A stretch of 64,000 nucleotides of DNA from Embiotoca jacksoni (taxonomy: Eukaryota; Chordata; Actinopteri; Embiotocidae): the NCBI GenBank assembly GCA_022577435.1, contig JAKOON010000008.1, positions 2,175,501-2,239,500 on the forward strand, read 5' to 3'. A program made the translations under genes and the position numbers. The stretch's first letter is position 1. The number at the start of each line of letters is the position of its first letter. This document shows, piece after piece, positions 13,905 through 26,384 of this stretch. The notes under the pieces are model-generated. The model was not told the DNA's origin. It worked only from the letters and a program-made list of their open reading frames with translations, and did not search any database.

Positions 13905-14226
13905 GGCCTGACCCGTGCTTTGGAAACCAGAGGACTAAACTACCTGACTGTCTACAGTATACACCGACATCAGGACAGCGGAAACTCTGTACGTCTTCAT
14001 CCGCAAACTAAAAACACACCTCTTCTGACTTTACCTTGAACAGTAGAACTTTAGTAGCACTTAAAATGGCACTTGCTTGTAGCACTTTGTAGTTTGGCTT
14101 TCTTGAAGAAATTGTATTTTCTTGATTCTTGTTGTTCTGGGTTTTGTACTCTCATGGTTGAAATGCACTTATTGTAAGTCGCTTTGGATAAAAGCGTCAG
14201 CTAAATGAAATATAATGTAATGTAAT
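13905..14226 (+). mobile_element. 3' end of an L2/UnaL2-type LINE (or a SINE using the same tail)
   Basis: Three signs agree. A short reading segment ends RKLKTHLF followed by a TGA stop at 14026-14028, the usual C-terminal ending of fish L2-clade ORF2 proteins. About 50 bp downstream of a 3'-UTR-like stretch, at 14080-14096 by offset and exactly at 14180-14196, is a perfect hairpin CGCTTT-GGATA-AAAGCG. This matches the GGAUA-loop hairpin known from the eel UnaL2 3' tail, which its reverse transcriptase recognises. The copy ends in TGTAA-type repeats (about 14208-14226), the known tail microsatellite. The coding part is truncated and frameshifted: the frame that ends RKLKTHLF has a TGA at about 13948, so this is a 5'-truncated dead copy. 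A SINE sharing the tail is less likely because ORF-like sequence is present. Confidence 0.8.
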
Positions 14227-14580
14227 CTGGGTACTTCCTCCACCACTGATAGTAAACACAGTTCTGGATAGAATTCTGCAACAGAAGCCATCTCTGACCC
14301 TTACCAATGACTAACAGAGGTAGAATTCGGGAAAAGCAGTCGGACGCTCTGTGTACAGTCTGTTCCAGCAGACAGTAGCTGACAAGCTGCATCACAGTGA
14401 CAGCATCTCCTCCCTCTCGCTCCTCGCTTCAGTCCCCCTCTCCTTCTACAGTCCTGCTGGTACATACATGGGAGGAGCACACGTCCTATCTCCCATTTTG
14501 CCCCGACAAGGAGCAAAATCATTAGTTTCCTCTATAGGGCTACACTTAAGGACGAGGAACCCCGGCCCAAGGCGGGGGCA

Positions 14581-14622
14581 GCGGTGGTGGTGGGAGAGAG
14601 GGGGGAGGGGGGGGTATGTGGG
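14581..14622. repeat. G-rich tract
   Basis: GGT triplets pass into GGGGGAGGGGGGGG, with quadruplex potential on the + strand. Confidence 0.8.
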
Positions 14623-15840
14623 AGTAGAATCTGTAGAATCCTCCTCATTAGGACACAGTGATTGTTCAAGTGATTGTCGTAAAAGCTCATCTTCAACAGG
14701 GACTGACATATTTCCTCCTCCGCTGACAGGACAAGCAGTGCCATGCAGCCCCTGATTGGGAGTTGTGGTCGGCAAATAAAGGTGTGCACATGTGTGTGTG
14801 TCTGTGTGTGTGTGTCTGCGCTGGCTGAGAGCCCTGCAAAACACTGCCATAGGGGAATTTCTTCAGTCAACCAAGGCTTTCTTCATCAGTCTGAACTGCA
14901 GCTTCTAAACACACATTATGGATGTCTGTCTTTTTCCACAGTGAGAGTACAGCAGCCACGGCAACAGCTGTAATAACTTTCCCAGCCTGAATACACACGC
15001 TGTACCCTCTGACAGCATTATTTCTTATTTGTGGCAGAGTCTGTTTACATCCAAACAATAATGCAATCGCTGCTTACTTTGGTTACAAGTAGAATGAAAC
15101 CACACACGACAGCTGTCGAACATTTCAGCACGATTCGAGATGTTGAAAGGTTTTGACTTTGTAGCCAGGTGAGACAGACTGCCCGCTAACGTCTCTTCTA
15201 ATATTGTTACCAGTCAAATGTAGAATCAACACGGGCACTACTGCAGTCTGTGTGATGTAGGATTTACTGTACTGGTGTTTTGTGACTCCAGTGTGCATTG
15301 TAGCACATAATCATCAGGACCACAGCACGTTGTTACCCATTATCAGCTTGTTTCCTGAATGCCACAGTCAACGTCACTGATTGTTGGTCGTGTTTTAGTT
15401 GCCCAGGCAACTCAGTTAATGACAGAGACCTGTCAGTAATTGCACTCTTTGATGACCATTTGTGCACTCCAGAGCCAAGGCTGTCTACGAAGTGGGCGAC
15501 CAGGACATTCGGAGGACACATTAGTGTTGGGAACTGTAACTGCTTACAGCCAGCTCACCTCAACTTGCGGGGACTTTATAATTAAAGTGGCAGCTTCTGG
15601 AAATATGAAAACTGAACGTGTGAGTTTTCTTTTTCAAAAGAAAGAACACATTGTGCCTTTTCTGTAAAAGAGAGGATTTACTTATCCACGTATTTTTTCT
15701 TAGTTGGCAGCTATAGTGTAGCATTGAGACGCCGATACAATGATGTAACCTAATTATAAAGTCAAACTGTTCACAAGCAGACAAATCAAACCTCTAAATC
15801 AGACGATCCTCACACTCTTCTGCTATGATCTGTACTAGGT

Positions 15841-16082
15841 TTAAAGGACCAGTGTGTACCAATATTCATACTTCTGCTTTTGTTCGTGTAAAATAATCCA
15901 AAACTAAGAATCCTTGTGTTTCTGTTATCTTAGAATGACCCTTTCATATCTATGTCTATCTATATTATGTATAGGTTCTCCTACAGGCTTGGAAGAGGGG
16001 GTTGAAGTGAAGGGTATTCAGTTGGTTGTTGTCTGCAACCCCTATACTAGATTATATTAAACCCTACACACTGCTCCTTTAA
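15841..16082. mobile_element. Short non-autonomous inverted-repeat element flanked by TTAA
   Basis: Terminal inverted repeats TTAAAGGASCAGTGTGTA pair at 15841-15858 and 16065-16082 with 17 of 18 positions matching, and each outer end is TTAA. The 242-bp body has no coding capacity. Its internal phrases (a segment reading AGAATGACCCTTTCAT, another GGTTCTCCTACAGGCTTGG and GGTATTCAGTTGGTTG) are ones I recognise from a very common repeat in perciform fish genomes. TTAA ends recall piggyBac-type target duplications, but the TIR does not start with the usual piggyBac bases, so the superfamily is open. Confidence 0.75.
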
Positions 16083-18832
16083 GAGCTGTACCTTCAAGCG
16101 GGATTTGATCGATACTTCGACAGGCAATCGTGGTATAATTCATGAACGTGTGATATGTAATCACGAAGCATTGAAGTCAGGGGCATTTTCAACGTTTTAT
16201 TCTTGAATGAGGGTCATTGTGTTGGACTTTGCACCCAAACTTTCCAGAGATACGGCACTCTAAAATGGCCGTCTGGTTCGCGAGTAGGTGATTGTTGTAT
16301 CTGTGCTCAGTATATGACTCCCCCTTTGATTTTGTATTTTGTATTAACGCATAGTGTGTGTAAAATATTCACGAAAAACCTACTTCATTAGTATGGCTTT
16401 AATTGAAAATGTTTAATCCCTTTTATTTTGTATTGTCATTTATCCATTTAATTACTCTCACTTTTATTATTTTGATAAAAACAGTCTTCACTGTTTATTT
16501 GCACTAATATGTATACAATGTGTTTTAAAGTATGATTTATTAATTGATTGATTAATAGAGGGTGAAACAGTCTAACAGAGGCCCTATATCGTCATAGCTC
16601 TATCAATTTAATATACTAATTCATACAAATAAATGTATATTTGTAGAGCTTCGATATTCTAACCTCAAGTGTTAGCTTCTTAAGGGACATTTGACTGCAT
16701 CCTACATGACAGATCAGGAGGAAGACCATGAGATACAGTCAAAAGCTCTGAAAAAGTATGAGTGTTTCCAAAAGCAGGACTCAGTCTACATGCTCAACAA
16801 ATATTCAAATAATAGTAACACTCTAATACGAAAGTACAAATGCACCAACCTGGTACAGGCATCTGTCTTGACCTTGGCAAGAGAAGGTGACACCATTATC
16901 CGTTCACTTACTCACTTGTTCTGGATGAGGATGAGGACTTTATTCCACAGTCCTCATCAGCAGATTGCGTTTTCTCTTGTGCCTTGGAACTGTAAATGTA
17001 CAAACTTCCCACAACTCTCAGCACATCTACAACTTTTCAGCCATGATTGACTTAAACGTTGGGATTAACAGCTCATTTCTAGTGGCAGGTTTTGGTGTGA
17101 ACAGACAGATTTCTACGAGACTTAAGCATTACGGTGCATACATTAGTACATGGGTGACCTGACTTGACATTGCTGGTGCCAAGTGAAGAAGTAATGTGTC
17201 AGTTCTCAGCACACCAGGATTAAATCCTCGATGCTTGGCTAAAAATATGCATGATATATGAATCAAGCAAAACTTATATGCAAGCTAAAGTAGACCATTT
17301 GCCCCCCTTTGCGGGCAGCACAGACATGCGGTCATATGTACCGAGCTGCAGGCATTACACTACAGAAGTCACACGTGGGATAAAAAAAATTAATAAGATG
17401 ACAGATCGTCATTAATTTGAGCTCATTTAAAGAGTTTCTCAGCGTGCAGGATGTTGCGAGGCATTTGTGTTAATGAGCTACATCATTCATGTGAAATGAT
17501 GGCACAATTAGGAAAACAAAAGTGCAAGGTGTGACAATTTAAGCGAATGTGCTTTGTCAGTGTCTGCAAACAACACCTCGGAGACAGTATATGCATAAAA
17601 GTCAGCGTATGAAAACATTGCGGGGGGTTCTGGATGTCGGGTTTTTTCACCAAAGATTTCTATGTAGCTATTCTGCACCTTAACCGCACTCCCACAGGAA
17701 TCACTGCTGAAACACTGCGGCAGGAAATGAAATTAAAGCTGCTGAATACAGATGTTTTGATGCATGCTTGTGTGCTCGTTTGTGTGTGTTTTTGAGAGGC
17801 ATGTATGTTTATGAAAATACAAACTGAAAAGGCTGCCAGCCGTGCCCCAGCGACACTGAACGTTGTTGAATTTGTAAATGTTGCCTCTCTCCTCCCCTCT
17901 GAAAGTCACTCACCTCGGGGATCAAGAGGCTTATATGAAAGGTGACTTACAGTAGAGGAAGCGCTCTGCCTGTTTATGTGAATAAAAAGCAAAGTTCTTT
18001 GCCTCCGTCATGTCAAAACCTCGGCGTTTCTCTTTCTCTCTGACCTCTTTCTTTCCACTCCATTGTATCTCCCGCCCTTCCAATTTACCTTTTTAACATG
18101 AAAGAGCAGAAGGATTTGCTCGTTCCTCTATCCGCAGATGTTTGAACAGCCTTATGTGGCATTGTCAGACTCATTAGTTATACTCAGCCCGTGTGGCGAG
18201 TGGGATCCAACCACTCAGCCTTGCACGTAATGCAGCTTTAGTGAACTAATGAAACTGTAATTACAAAAATAATGAGGAACACGCAGTATTGTCCAGTAAC
18301 TTTGGGGCTAGTTATTTGTGAGCATGAATCATCGTGTGCAGTTTCCTCTTTAATTTTTTATGGATTTTTCTATTCTTGCCGTGTTATAGAATGCACATTC
18401 AAAGCACATTCAGTTTCTTCATTCTGTGAATTTCTGACTACAGGGAGCAATAGACCCCACAACTTGTGTTTGTATGATGTATTTGTGATGTATAACGAGG
18501 AACAATGTAGGCTAAGGTCCATTTCCTGTGCTACTTATAAAGTTATTGTCCCCAGCGGGCCTCATTTAGCAAAGTGTAGGCTATGTAGAGCCACGTTTAG
18601 TATCTGTGCTATACTAGTTTCCACAAAGCACAGGAACAACAGCAGCAAATTATGGACATACTGTACACTTATCTGCATTTACATGATGAGAACTTCTCGA
18701 ATCTGCTGAGCACATCAAGTTGCATTCATTAAAACACCCCGTCTGTGTTTACACAGTGGATCAAACCGAGGACTCTGCTGCACCTTTTTTTTTTGTTTTA
18801 ACTGCATCTCTTGTTTTTTCTTGTGATTGCAG

Positions 18833-19127
18833 CTACACACAGACTTGGATGTGGGCGGCAAGAACATCAAGTACGTCCTGGCGGGTGAAGGGGCCGGCAC
18901 CATCTTCGCCATTAACGAGTTAACAGGTGACATCCACGCCATGAAGAGGCTGGACCGCGAGGAGAAGGCCGAGTACACGCTAACAGCCCAGGTCGTTAAT
19001 GCCGATACGGACGAGCCTTTGGAGCCGCCGTCCGAGTTCATCATCAAAGTCCAGGACATAAACGACAATCCACCGCAGTTTATCGAAGGCCCGTATCGTG
19101 CGTCTGTTCCAGAAATGTCTGCTGTTG
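18833..19127 (+). CDS. cdh8: cdh8-like exon 3: most of EC1 and the start of EC2
   Basis: This exon encodes about 98 residues, beginning [14 protein letters not shown] and ending PEMSAVG, where the glycine codon is split (phase 0 in, phase 1 out). It covers EC1 after the N-terminal strand-swap segment, which sits on the missing previous exon. Visible calcium-site motifs are LDREEKAEY (the LDRE motif) about 40 residues in and the EC1-EC2 linker DINDNPPQF about 75 residues in. The acceptor follows a T-rich tract ending in TTGCAG and the donor is GTAAGT. The length, 295 bp, is that of exon 3 in type II cadherins. An antisense open frame of about 150 codons across it is a shadow of the coding strand. 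The SGDGAG loop usual in the family reads AGEGAG here, a mild change. Confidence 0.95.
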
Positions 19128-22075
19128 GTAAGTCACCATAGACAGACCTCATTTCTGCTCTCTGCCTCACACAGCAGCCTAATCAGTGTGTGAGATTTCT
19201 GAGACGGCTGATCTCTAATGGGCTATTGCATGAAAATAATGAGTGAATAAGAACAAGAGGAAATGAGTATGCCTATTTACATGCTTGCCTGCTATGAGTA
19301 TTTTTTTGGCAAATGAAAATACAAGAATGATAAATCAAATCAAATCACTAAGACTTCACTCAGCGCTCAGCGCTGCAAATGAACAACGGGCGTCCGTGTC
19401 AGCGTACGCTTAATGGTAGACTGTCTACAAATAGCCCACTCCCAAACAACTAACAATATACAAAACACCAGCCAGACAATATTGCATTGTAAAAGTATAA
19501 ACAACTCACCACATCAGTAAAGAATTGAATGTTACACTAAACTTCCACACACAATCCTGCAGAAGCTGAAAAAGCACCACCGGCACATTTCAGACATGCT
19601 GCAGCAGCATCAGCAGCTGGAGATGCAGCACTCACCCTTCTGGCATGCATAAAAAAAAAAAAAATGCTATTCTCCACTTTGTATAGGTCAGGGGCCACAC
19701 TGTCTTATGATGTAAACCATTTGGGAATATGTGGAATTTGTACTGCATTTATTTAAAAAAATTCTGTGCGCAGTCAGTTTTGTGGTGTAAGCCGGTCATC
19801 ACTGCATAAATATTTATGGGGAGATTACAGAGTGTAATATTTGATAGATGACAAAAACTGCAGAGAGGGAAGTGGGAGTGGGATCCACTGTGGATTACCT
19901 TGTGTTGTATTGTATCAGAGGCATTTGGAATTGGTTGTCTGACTTCTTTTTCCCTTTTCTTACACAACAGTGTTAGTGTAACAGACCTCACTGAAGAAGA
20001 GTCTGTACATGGAGGCTTTTTAATTCCTGGTTTACACTCAAACTAGAAGTTAAGCTTGACACCACTAACTGATGCTGATTCCCATGTCATCCTTCAAGCC
20101 TGCCAAAAAGTTGTACAAAAGCCACTGAAAACACTTTCCTTTGCACTGTATGCTAATATATTCATACATTCTCATTCGAATTCCATTCATGCAGTTAAAT
20201 TACCACCGCGTGATGATAATGTATATCTCATCTGGGATTCGTGGAGGCCTCTAAGTGGATTGTTACACTGTGTTTTTTTCTTCGGGGGAGCCTCACCACT
20301 GACCCTAGAGCAGCAGGAGTCTTGTAGAAAAATGTTTCCATCAGTAGCAGGATGGAGATCAGAGTGTGTTTGTATGCCGTTTTGACATTGGAGGAGTTCA
20401 ACGAGGGTGCTGGGGTCTTTTGTTGGGCGGTATGCGCTTGTTCTTGTGTTTCCTCATCGAGTTTCCGCTTGTTACCTGTCACGAAGCTGACATAACATGC
20501 TAGGGCAGATGGGGTTAGGTATGTAATGGAATCTGTTTGGTAAATCCCATCTGTAGGATGCGGCCTTTATGTCGGTTTCTTCGAGGCATCGCTGATTTAG
20601 CGTCAGCTTCTCGTGACGATTGTGGCTGATTCTTATTAGCTGCTGCGGCGGTGGCGAAGGAGCCAAAAGGAACAAAACACAATGCAAACGTATCCATGTA
20701 AACACAGAATAACAGTGAAGTCTTCTTGTCTGAACTCTGTTACTTGATCCCCGCTGCCTACTTCTTTGGATCTCAGTTGAAATGTACTGCTCTCCAAGGG
20801 TTTTATCACTGCAATGCAGGGACAACCATCGTGATGGGGTACAGAGCAAAGTGGTAGTTGACAGCACTCTGTGATTTGCCAGTGGGAATAATGCATAAGA
20901 AATGGAAATCGGCATCTCTTTGTTGATTGTTGTTCCCTTTTGTCACTACTGATTAATTAAACATTCACGAACGCTCAGTTGTTTCTCATGAAAGGCTTTT
21001 TCTTCCAGCAACCAGTTTTCCTCTTGTTAAGTTTTCATGTGCTGCGGCATTATGGGAAGAATTAGACACTCTGGACAAACAAACAATAAGTCATTCATCT
21101 TTCTCGCCTCGTATTCATAAATCACTGGCTTTCTTTACGGCGGTGTTTCATCTTCATGACGCTGAAATGAGACTTTGCGAAGGACTCAGTGGATTACAGG
21201 AAGTGCGTTGAGCAGTGGATAACTAATAAAGTCTACAGGAAAGAGAGCAGAAAATAAACAGATGACGGTTTGCTGCATATGAGCAAATCTCCGCAGCGAC
21301 ATGAGGCACATGCTAAAAGATGCAGCATTACGTCTGGTATTGGGTTCAGACAATGCTGAGCGTGCTGATGTATTTCTGCTTGGCGTGGACCCACCTCCGT
21401 CGAATAATCAAAACTCTAATCCAGACTGTAACAGCCTGCTTCTCCTGACGATGTTATCCACTTACGGAGCTTGTCAGTTCCACTCCAGACTTCATCAATG
21501 TCTTAGCAGCTCCTCGCTTATCAACTGTGTATCCACACGGTATCAGAGAGACCAGGGACAAATATCAGCACCCACCTTTTATCTGTCAAGGACTGTAGCT
21601 AGATAGAAAAACCCCCTCATTGAATGTCACCATCCCCCATAGGAAGCGGTCCCAACAGTCGGATGAGATATGTGACATGGGCCGCCGAGGTCGCCATGTT
21701 TCCTGTGTGCGGAGTAGCATAGAGGTTAATGGGAAACGAAGGAGAAAGACCTTTTGTTCTTCCTTTAAAAGGGCCGGTCGGATAAGACGTGTGGGTTTCT
21801 GTGACTTTTCTCTGACTTTCATTTCCTGAATGGCTGAGAATAGAGGTGACTACCATTTTAATTGTTTGGAGAGAGGATTGTCTCCCTAACTACAATTGCA
21901 ACAATGAGGAAGTGAAGAGCAAAGGTGTTCGCTTTATTGGAGGAGAAATGTCCAGTCAGAAGAGAGTTTGATGTCATCGTGGAAGTTGCCACAGTTAAGT
22001 ATTTTTGTGACTGCATCGTTTATGAGTAGGTGTTTCTATTTGGCGCTGTTGTGAAAGGGTGAAAGGCATCTCCAA

Positions 22076-22330
22076 TGCTGCGTTCCAAATGGTGTACTTA
22101 CGTACTAACCCTCAATCATTTGAGTTCATAAGTGCGTTCACATTGTCAAGTACAGAAGCATGCAGTGCACCACAAGTACCAAAATGATGCACTCAAAACG
22201 GTCCGAAAAATAAGTGTCAAACGTTGGACACTTTCCACCCTAAACGGTCGCCAGCTTGGCTCCGTAGAGGAAGTGGCGGGGCCACCGACGTAAGACATTT
22301 TCACATTTAAGTGTCTGACAAGGCTGCCCC
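22076..22330. repeat. Possible degraded fish repeat beginning GCGTTCCAAAT
   Basis: TGCGTTCCAAATGGTGTACT is followed by ACGTACTA and AGTGCGTTCACATTGTCAAG-type sequence, resembling the start of the same class of fish element as at 2.6-2.9 kb. No matching right terminus was located. Confidence 0.3.
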
Positions 22331-22710
22331 TGTTGCAGAACACCAAAGAAAACAGTTTCTTTTTCATTTATTAAGTGTGTTAAACAGGGCAGGTTAAACA
22401 TGTTTATTTCTGAAGAAAATATACTTTGGCGGGTGATCTTTCAAAATGCTAAGGTAATTTCCGGTCAGAGCAGAAAGGCAATGTGCAATTTGAAACAACA
22501 CCAACATGTAAGAGCACTATTTTGTTTGTGTACCATTTGGAAAACAGCTCAAACACACAGCCATTAACAGATGTTTTTGGCCATCTGAGGGAATCAGAAC
22601 AAGAAACCATAATTCCAGTTTATACAGTATAAACGTGGTGTATTGTGGCTCTACGGTTCTAACTTCTCTTTCCGCCTCCATTTGAGAGATTTAGTGAAAC
22701 GAGGCATTGC

Positions 22711-23464
22711 ATAAAACAGCGTGTGTCGGGGCAAAAAGTGTTCCTGGCAGCTTTTCTAAAACCGGATTTTTACACGAGTCATTGTGAAAGTTTGGTTTTG
22801 AGTCTAAAAGTAAACGCAAAAAAATTGTCACCTGGAACAGCCCTTCTGCTATCTGCATTTGGGATCTCCATCTGGGACAAATTGGCGGCTGACCTAATCA
22901 CCTTGCATCTGATTACATCATCATGACGATACACTGGACCAGTCTGGCATCAACAGGTCCCACTCTTTGCAGCAAAAATATTTTTCTCATCAGTTGGCAG
23001 CAGAGCAGTGAGCTCAAAAACACGACCAATTTCCCGAGGTGCGTTATCTTTCAGGGCGGTCCTGTTGTTTTTCTGCCTCTGCCTCCGTCCTCTGTGCTGT
23101 CTTCCATTTGATTTGGCTCCTTGTTTCTGTACTCCACATCAAATAAATATTGCCAGCCATCCTCCTCATAATGGTCCATGGGGTGATCTGCCATTGCATT
23201 TAGCTGCTGAGTTTCCAGAGTGAGCCTCTCACATGTGAATAAACCAGCATGTGCGGATGAATATGCAGGGTGATTAGGTCAGCGAGGAAGTCGCCCCAGA
23301 TAGAGATCCCAAACGCTGGAAACAAAATGTCCGTTCCAGTCTGCTTATTTCTGTGATTATTTCCAGACAGACTCAAGTACAAACTTTTACACTGATTTAT
23401 GTTAAACTTGTTTTTTTAATCTACAGGGAGTTCACGTTTTTTGCCTTGATGTACGCTGTTTGAT
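22711..23464. repeat. Imperfect inverted repeat with about 200-bp arms
   Basis: The arm at 22711-22912 matches the reverse complement of 23258-23464, separated by about 345 bp. The best block, 22855-22908 against 23263-23316, aligns without gaps with 44 of 54 identities. Outer blocks also match: AAACAGCGT followed by GGCAAAAA near the tips, and GTRAAAGTTTG with TTGAGTCT in the middle. Both arms stay open for an AFGISIW...ADLITLH-like peptide, but this simply follows from the shared DNA and matches no family I know. It may be an ancient fold-back transposon or an inverted local duplication of a conserved element. Confidence 0.7.
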
Positions 23465-24689
23465 ACATCTCATATTAAGGATGCTATATATACACCTACT
23501 ATTAGTTACCTGGATCTGCTGTGTATGACTGTGACGTGCTCCTGGGTAATTTGTGTTTGAGTTATTTAGAGAGGTTTTTTTTTTTTTTTACTCATTGTTT
23601 TGTATGTTTTTCCTACTGCAACATATGTGTTAGATATCTTTGTTTCTTTGTGTTTTATCAGTAGACTGTATTGTAAAATTGATGCGGCCTCCAGGTCTGA
23701 AAAGTGAATCTAGTGGAGAAGTGCCTTAATGTGCAATACCACTGAATGCCAATAGGGGCTGGCTCCAAACAAACTCTGGCTCCAATAGACTCCCATTAAA
23801 GAGTGTGAAATTCTCTCGTGAAATCCCAAGTCGACACATTTTTCCTTCACGAGTCATTATGATGTCATTAACTAAAATCAGTCCTTCTGATCACTGTTCT
23901 TTTTGTCCTTGTGGAAATAATTCCATAAGTATGGTCAGGGCCCTGAAAAAGAAAGATGGTGAACCAAGGCCCGACTCGAGGCTTTAAAACGAGAGTTTTA
24001 CAGACCAATAGGGTTGTTGCCGGCTGTTTTTTATCTATCAGCTCGTATTTCCTTTTGTTGCAGTGTGGTATTCTATAATATGATGAGAAACCACAGTGTT
24101 AGCTTTTATTCTTGGTATATTGCTAAGAAAAACCCTTTCCCCATTGCACTTACTCATTTGATATTGTCAGTGTAAAGATATGAATCCATCCAGGTCTATT
24201 CATATACAATCATTTTTTTTTTTAGATAATCTGATTGATTTTGTTTTATCTGTTTCATAAACCCCAGGTTTGTGTGATATCCTCTGCCTCTAATCCTCAG
24301 GCAAATAAAAGAACACGATTCATTATCATATCATTTCATCAAATTCATATTTGATATACCTTTCCATGTCTCTACTATATTATCAGTTACATACGTAAAG
24401 CTGTTAGTTTTGTTTCAGTGTCACTTCAGTTAAAAGTAAGTTTGTTGCCTATTTGAGCCAGCCTGGCCATGACTGGAATTTTAATTATTTTGCTTGGATT
24501 GCACAGATCTCCCAGGATTAGTCCATCCTGTTTTCCTGTTAATGGGGTCTTCAACTTTAAGGCCAGTACAAGCTGACAAATTCCCCCGTATGTCTGTCGA
24601 CCATATGCTGGAATTATGAGGCTCCGCCACCCGTCTGCAGTTAACAAGGGGGTTGTGATGTTGCTGGAAATTACAAAGTCTGCTTGAAG

Positions 24690-25080
24690 TAACGCTTCAG
24701 GTAATTAGGAGGAGGTCGCTAGACCCTCCTCCCTGTGCTGAGGGGGGGTGCGAATGACAATAATTGCTACACTGCGAGACAAACTTGCTGAAAGTTGTTT
24801 TGTCAGATGGAACTCATGCGAAAGATGCCCCAGGAGTGTTGGGCTGCGAGGATGCTTCATTATCAGGGCGATTAATAAACGGGCGCGCAGACAGATGGCC
24901 CGTCTTCTCTTTGCATGGGCCGTGCTCTCTAAAACCCTGGCAAAATGAGTACCTGTATGGAAGCACAGATCCTCGCCAAATGTGTCAGGAGCTGCCAAAT
25001 TGGAGCGTAGACATAAAATTGAAGTGACATTAATAGATTACCTGGAGTTGATTTGCATTTTCAGAGTTATTATGGGCGCG
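24690..25080. promoter_or_regulatory. Candidate conserved non-coding block with an octamer site
   Basis: This is a repeat-free block of mixed composition with ATTTGCAT at 25051-25058 (the POU/Oct octamer) and nearby TAATAGATTA. Regulatory function is a guess and would need cross-species conservation. Confidence 0.18.
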
Positions 25081-25366
25081 GGTAACAGGACTAACAGACA
25101 CAGGCCTTAATGATGTTTCTGATTACGCTCTCATCACCAACGGCAGCTGCGAAAATAAGTAAAAGCTTGTCATCCCGGATTTGGACGATAAATGAACAAT
25201 CGTGATCAAGGGGAGACGTATGGAAATGAGCAAGATGTAGACCTTTATCAGAGCCGGTCGTCTTATGCTCTCAACGTGGAGCAGAAAGTGCAGCGCGATC
25301 ACAGATGATTTATATGTAATACGCTGATTGTCAAATACTGTGTCCATCTGAATCTTCGTATGCATT

Positions 25367-25367
<1 letters not shown>

Positions 25368-25431
<64 letters not shown>
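25368..25431. repeat. (CTAT)16 tetranucleotide microsatellite
   Basis: Sixteen uninterrupted CTAT units; a probable polymorphic marker. Confidence 0.98.
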
Positions 25432-25879
25432 GCTTTTTGTTTCTTCTCATGCTTTTTTCAGCGTATTGCAGTCAGTCTGCCGGATCGATAGAAGGAAAGC
25501 CGAGATATTTTCAGACCATTTCATGCTCCACTTGGGCCAGATGTTCTATAAAAATCCCCGTCCTTGATATACCAAAAAATATGATTGTTCTATGCTGATC
25601 TCGCAGTAAATCTTGAACATACTGTATCTTAGTCTTAGAAAGTGGGAGTCTGAATGAATTAAAAGCAGCTTAACTTGAATAAAACCTAGCAGTATTTCAG
25701 GGTCACAGCAACCCACATAAGTAAAAGAAGCACATTTATAGTGCATCTTTTATCTGGCATTTCTCTGTTGAGCTCGGAGCTCAGAGCTAAAAGAGAGTGT
25801 CTGGTGTTTGTGTCTCTCTCTTCTCTGATCCTAGACTTTGGTCTGCAGCTTGGCAGATGGGCTGAGTGGCAGGGGGCCC

Positions 25880-25975
25880 CTGGCCCTTTAACATAGTGGG
25901 CAGCTGGGCTAGAGCTGGGCCAGTGCTGGGCCAGGGCACATCTGACGAGCAGGCTCCTGGGCTGGGCAGGGACGC
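25880..25975. repeat. Short imperfect GCTGGGCCA-type tandem
   Basis: GCTGGGC recurs several times with spacing of roughly 10-30 bp (GCTGGGCTA, GCTGGGCCA, GCTGGGCCAG, GCTGGGCAG). It is loosely periodic. Confidence 0.5.
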
Positions 25976-26280
25976 GGTAGACCGGGGCTGTGATGATGGT
26001 GGTGGGTGGCTCACAGGCTGAGCTTGGGTGAGAGGGGGTCAGAGCAGTGAACCTGGCCAAGCCTCGGACTCTCTCCGGCCTGTCTAACTGCCAGGAAGCG
26101 TGCATGCCAGCCTGCCCTTCTCTGTGGCCGTGCTAAATGGGGATAGGACAGGCCTCGGAGGCAGAAAAGATTTAACTGACATGCTGGAGTTCCTCTGTAA
26201 ATAACCTGCTACTCCTATCTATCTCACCTCATTTGGCAAGAGCATCTGCACTTGAGCATCTGTGCGTATGTGCACGATTC

Positions 26281-26298
26281 TGTGTGTGTGTGTGTGTG

Positions 26299-26384
<86 letters not shown>

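Larger units (their letters stand above)
1..18832 (+). other. 3' part of the intron upstream of cdh8-like exon 3
   Basis: No exon could be supported here. The expected preceding exon (signal peptide, prodomain, mature N terminus with the WVWNQF-type strand-swap motif) was looked for and not seen, so this intron is at least 18.8 kb. It holds TG/CA arrays near 0.15, 0.7, 6.9 and 12.1 kb, a looser CA-rich patch at 4.92-5.06 kb, a CT/AT array at 10.0 kb, a G23 run at 3.55 kb, C-rich strands near 7.7 and 9.0 kb, dispersed repeat copies near 2.6-2.9 and 5.76-6.33 kb, an L2-type LINE end at 13.9-14.2 kb and a TTAA-flanked element at 15.84-16.08 kb. The remainder shows no recognisable feature. Confidence 0.75.

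Noticed and set aside
14351..14870. Overlapping frames of 110-134 codons on both strands
   Set aside because: All pass through G-rich and TG-rich low-complexity sequence, and both strands are open at once, as expected for biased composition.
1..18832. Possible preceding cadherin exon with the mature N terminus
   Set aside because: No WVWNQF-type motif or signal peptide frame ending at a donor was found; the exon must lie upstream of the window.
18715..19170. Minus-strand open frame of 151 codons opposite exon 3
   Set aside because: It mirrors the codon pattern of the cadherin exon and crosses both splice sites; it has no family motif. Minus-strand frames at 51139-51447 and 58213-58494 are shadows of exons 6 and 7 in the same way.
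25368..25431. Regular tandem units as a CRISPR-like array
   Set aside because: Units are 4 bp with no spacers, in a vertebrate intron; it is a microsatellite.
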